DNA of 64,000 bases from Sitta carolinensis (taxonomy: Eukaryota; Chordata; Aves; Passeriformes; Sittidae), in the NCBI GenBank assembly GCA_032173965.1, contig CM063283.1, positions 110,555,108-110,619,107 of the forward strand, given 5' to 3'. Each line of letters begins with the position of its first letter. Position 1 is the stretch's first letter. The notes under the pieces are model-generated. The model saw nothing but the letters and a program-made list of their open reading frames with translations. It had not been told where the DNA came from and searched no databases. The position numbers were made by a program, and so were the translations under genes. Positions 63,327-64,000 of the stretch are shown here, in pieces.

Positions 63327-64000
63327 GAGCAGTCTGAAACTCCAGCAGTAATCACATAATTAGGCAACAAGGTTGCAACCCAGGGACAGCCAATTTGGCA
63401 GAGAAAACTACCACTTCCACTACACCAAGCTGAAACGATCTTTAAGCTCTTTGGGACACAAACCACATCTTTTGTTTGGAAAGCAAACACCACATTATTG
63501 ATACTACTGCAAGATAAATGACAGTATAAGGACTAGTCAGCACAGCAGCCTTCGTTCCCCATCCAAGAGGGAACAGAAAGCTCGTTCTCTTTATTCCATG
63601 CTGGCTCTCTACAGAGGAACCAGCACCTATGGGTGCACAAAAAATGCAGCATTGCAATAGCAAGCCTCACAGAGTCCCAAGTTCCCCAATTCCCAGGGGA
63701 TGCACAAGCCCAGAAATTACATGCTTGCTCTCCCTAAAGTTGCATGTCTCAGAATAGCCACAAGGACTGGGGAGAAAGAAAAAAAAAAAAAATTAAAAAT
63801 AAAGGAGACAGAAAAAAGAAACAGGAGCAGCTGGGCTGTTCTACCAACAGCAACATGTACTACCAATTCCTGCTTTCCCCAGATTTGTCTCAGAGAGATC
63901 AACGACTTTGGAAAGTTCAAGGTGCAAGACAACCCTGACCCTCTCTCAAAACAGGCATGAAACAGAAAGGTCACTCAGATTGTCTCCTCTGCCCATCAGT

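Larger units (their letters stand above)
53641..64000. other. Intronic/upstream sequence, no gene recognised
   Basis: About 10.4 kb at the right end. Simple runs occur at 57160-57174 (T), 58561-58575 (T), 59699-59724 (A), 63304-63326 (T) and about 63778-63791 (A). The frames here are short and unrecognisable. No CpG-island-like promoter is seen, so the main AGPAT3 start site is probably beyond 64000. Confidence 0.5.

Overview
The window looks like ordinary nuclear DNA from a bird, probably a neoavian or passerine. Two things point there. The interspersed repeats are mostly CR1-type LINE 3' ends, with one avian endogenous-retrovirus-type LTR sequence. The single recognisable protein segment also matches a vertebrate gene closely. 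There is no bacterial-style gene packing. Almost all short open reading frames are chance frames in intronic DNA.

The only gene I can name is AGPAT3 (1-acylglycerol-3-phosphate O-acyltransferase 3), on the minus strand at the left edge. Its first coding exon occupies 1515-1742: 50 nt of 5' UTR, then codons 1-59 and one base of codon 60. It is bounded by a strong acceptor and a GTGAGT donor. Bases 1-1514 are the following intron, and the acyltransferase motifs lie in exons beyond the left edge. I saw no convincing second gene, so 1743-64000 is most simply read as the long 5' intron or upstream region of AGPAT3. An excess of poly(A) over poly(T) runs on the + strand agrees with minus-strand transcription.

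Within that interval the most gene-like spot is 21974-22530 (minus strand). A small ATG-initiated, membrane-anchor-like exon candidate (21974-22059) ends at a consensus GTAAGT donor. About 270 bp upstream of it lies a second donor with a small CpG cluster behind it. If this exon spliced to the AGPAT3 exon it would create a 34-codon upstream ORF that stops before the AGPAT3 start codon.

Repeats by region: CR1 copies near 3.6, 4.0, 4.85, 11.1, 16.7, 30.1, 48.3 and 52.6 kb; an LTR-type element at 5.09-6.1 kb; a 36-bp imperfect repeat at 25.0 kb; an (AT)n tract at 35.3 kb; a 15-G run at 39.69 kb; a nine-copy 53-bp minisatellite at 40.12-40.59 kb; and an eight-copy 40-bp minisatellite at 52.66-52.97 kb that formed inside a CR1 element. 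A run of unusually long but unrecognisable + strand ORFs lies at 44.3-47.9 kb. I found no rRNA, tRNA, CRISPR array, or evidence for a novel multi-gene system.
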